Positions 63,838 to 64,000 of a stretch of 64,000 nucleotides of DNA are shown here, piece by piece. Made by a program: the position numbers and the translations under genes. The notes under the pieces were generated by a model that did no database searches, was not told where the DNA came from, and saw only the letters and a program-made list of their open reading frames with translations. The stretch spans positions 248,001-312,000 of the forward strand of contig JAMKCF010000044.1 of NCBI GenBank assembly GCA_023634235.1, read 5' to 3'. The first letter of the stretch is position 1; every line of letters starts with the position of its first letter. This stretch comes from Pisaster brevispinus (lineage: Eukaryota; Echinodermata; Asteroidea; Forcipulatida; Asteriidae).

Positions 63838-64000
63838 TTTATCAGGGATGAGAAAATTCAACCTGTTATCTGATTTCAGACTTTCTACAGTCTGCCTGCT
63901 TAACTAAATGCTGTATTTTTCTCAAAATAAAAACGAGTCAGCCTCCTTGATCTTATTCTCTAGCACTGAGGATACTGTTCCCATAAGCTCCATGAACCCC
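63838..64000 (+). repeat. Dispersed repeat, second copy, runs off the window
   Basis: See 52190-52612; same end motifs, middle shortened. Confidence 0.6.

Overview
The window is eukaryotic and almost certainly from an animal. It has short exons with GT/AG borders, long AT-rich introns, tRNA-derived SINEs, LINE fragments, and hAT-like and pogo-like elements. Coding matches are to metazoan DDX54, CTR9 (Paf1 complex), THAP and CUB proteins. The repeat style (GGGCCCAATTTC-bounded hairpin MITEs, tRNA-Leu-type SINEs, CUB-rich secreted genes) suggests a marine deuterostome, perhaps an echinoderm. That assignment is an impression, not a demonstrated fact. I see no intact full-length gene; the window is a mosaic of gene fragments set in repeats.

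Layout. 1-6.9 kb: an 81-bp tandem array, MITEs, a 94-bp hairpin tandem array, one candidate first exon (4775-4933) and a tRNA-like repeat. 6.96-11.05 kb: plus-strand exons of a DDX54-type DEAD-box helicase with the catalytic core exons missing and no 3' end. 11.4-13.9 kb: two LINE remnants, one a minus-strand R2-type reverse transcriptase. 13.9-18.26 kb: exons of the C-terminal part of CTR9, interrupted by a SINE in which a 69-bp segment is amplified 11 times. 18.25-23.6 kb: copy A of a segment encoding half-CUB exons, ending in a 0.77-kb foldback element. 23.6-27 kb: a LINE tail, an inverted-repeat cluster and an orphan signal-peptide exon. 27.2-36.2 kb: a tandem array with units of about 1.72 kb and a pogo-like insertion. 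36.4-40.56 kb: a 12-bp satellite of roughly 340 units. 40.57-45.1 kb: copy B of the CUB segment in a different exon order, with a double foldback. 45.4-51 kb: SINE, MITE and a broken THAP gene carrying a 1,029-bp hAT-like insertion. 51.3-63.8 kb: TPR-encoding exons of CTR9, with stops, frameshifts, lost exons and a tandemly duplicated exon.

The main pattern is rearrangement. The CTR9 pieces at 51-64 kb (middle of the protein) and 14-18 kb (C-terminal part) are complementary and almost non-overlapping, but lie in the wrong order on the same strand. CUB half-exons are also shuffled between copies A and B. Either a repeat-driven rearrangement has broken these genes, or the assembly is mis-joined here. 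Several frameshifts and stops make decay more likely for the exons themselves, but base-call errors cannot be excluded from one sequence. No working pathway can be reconstructed from this window.
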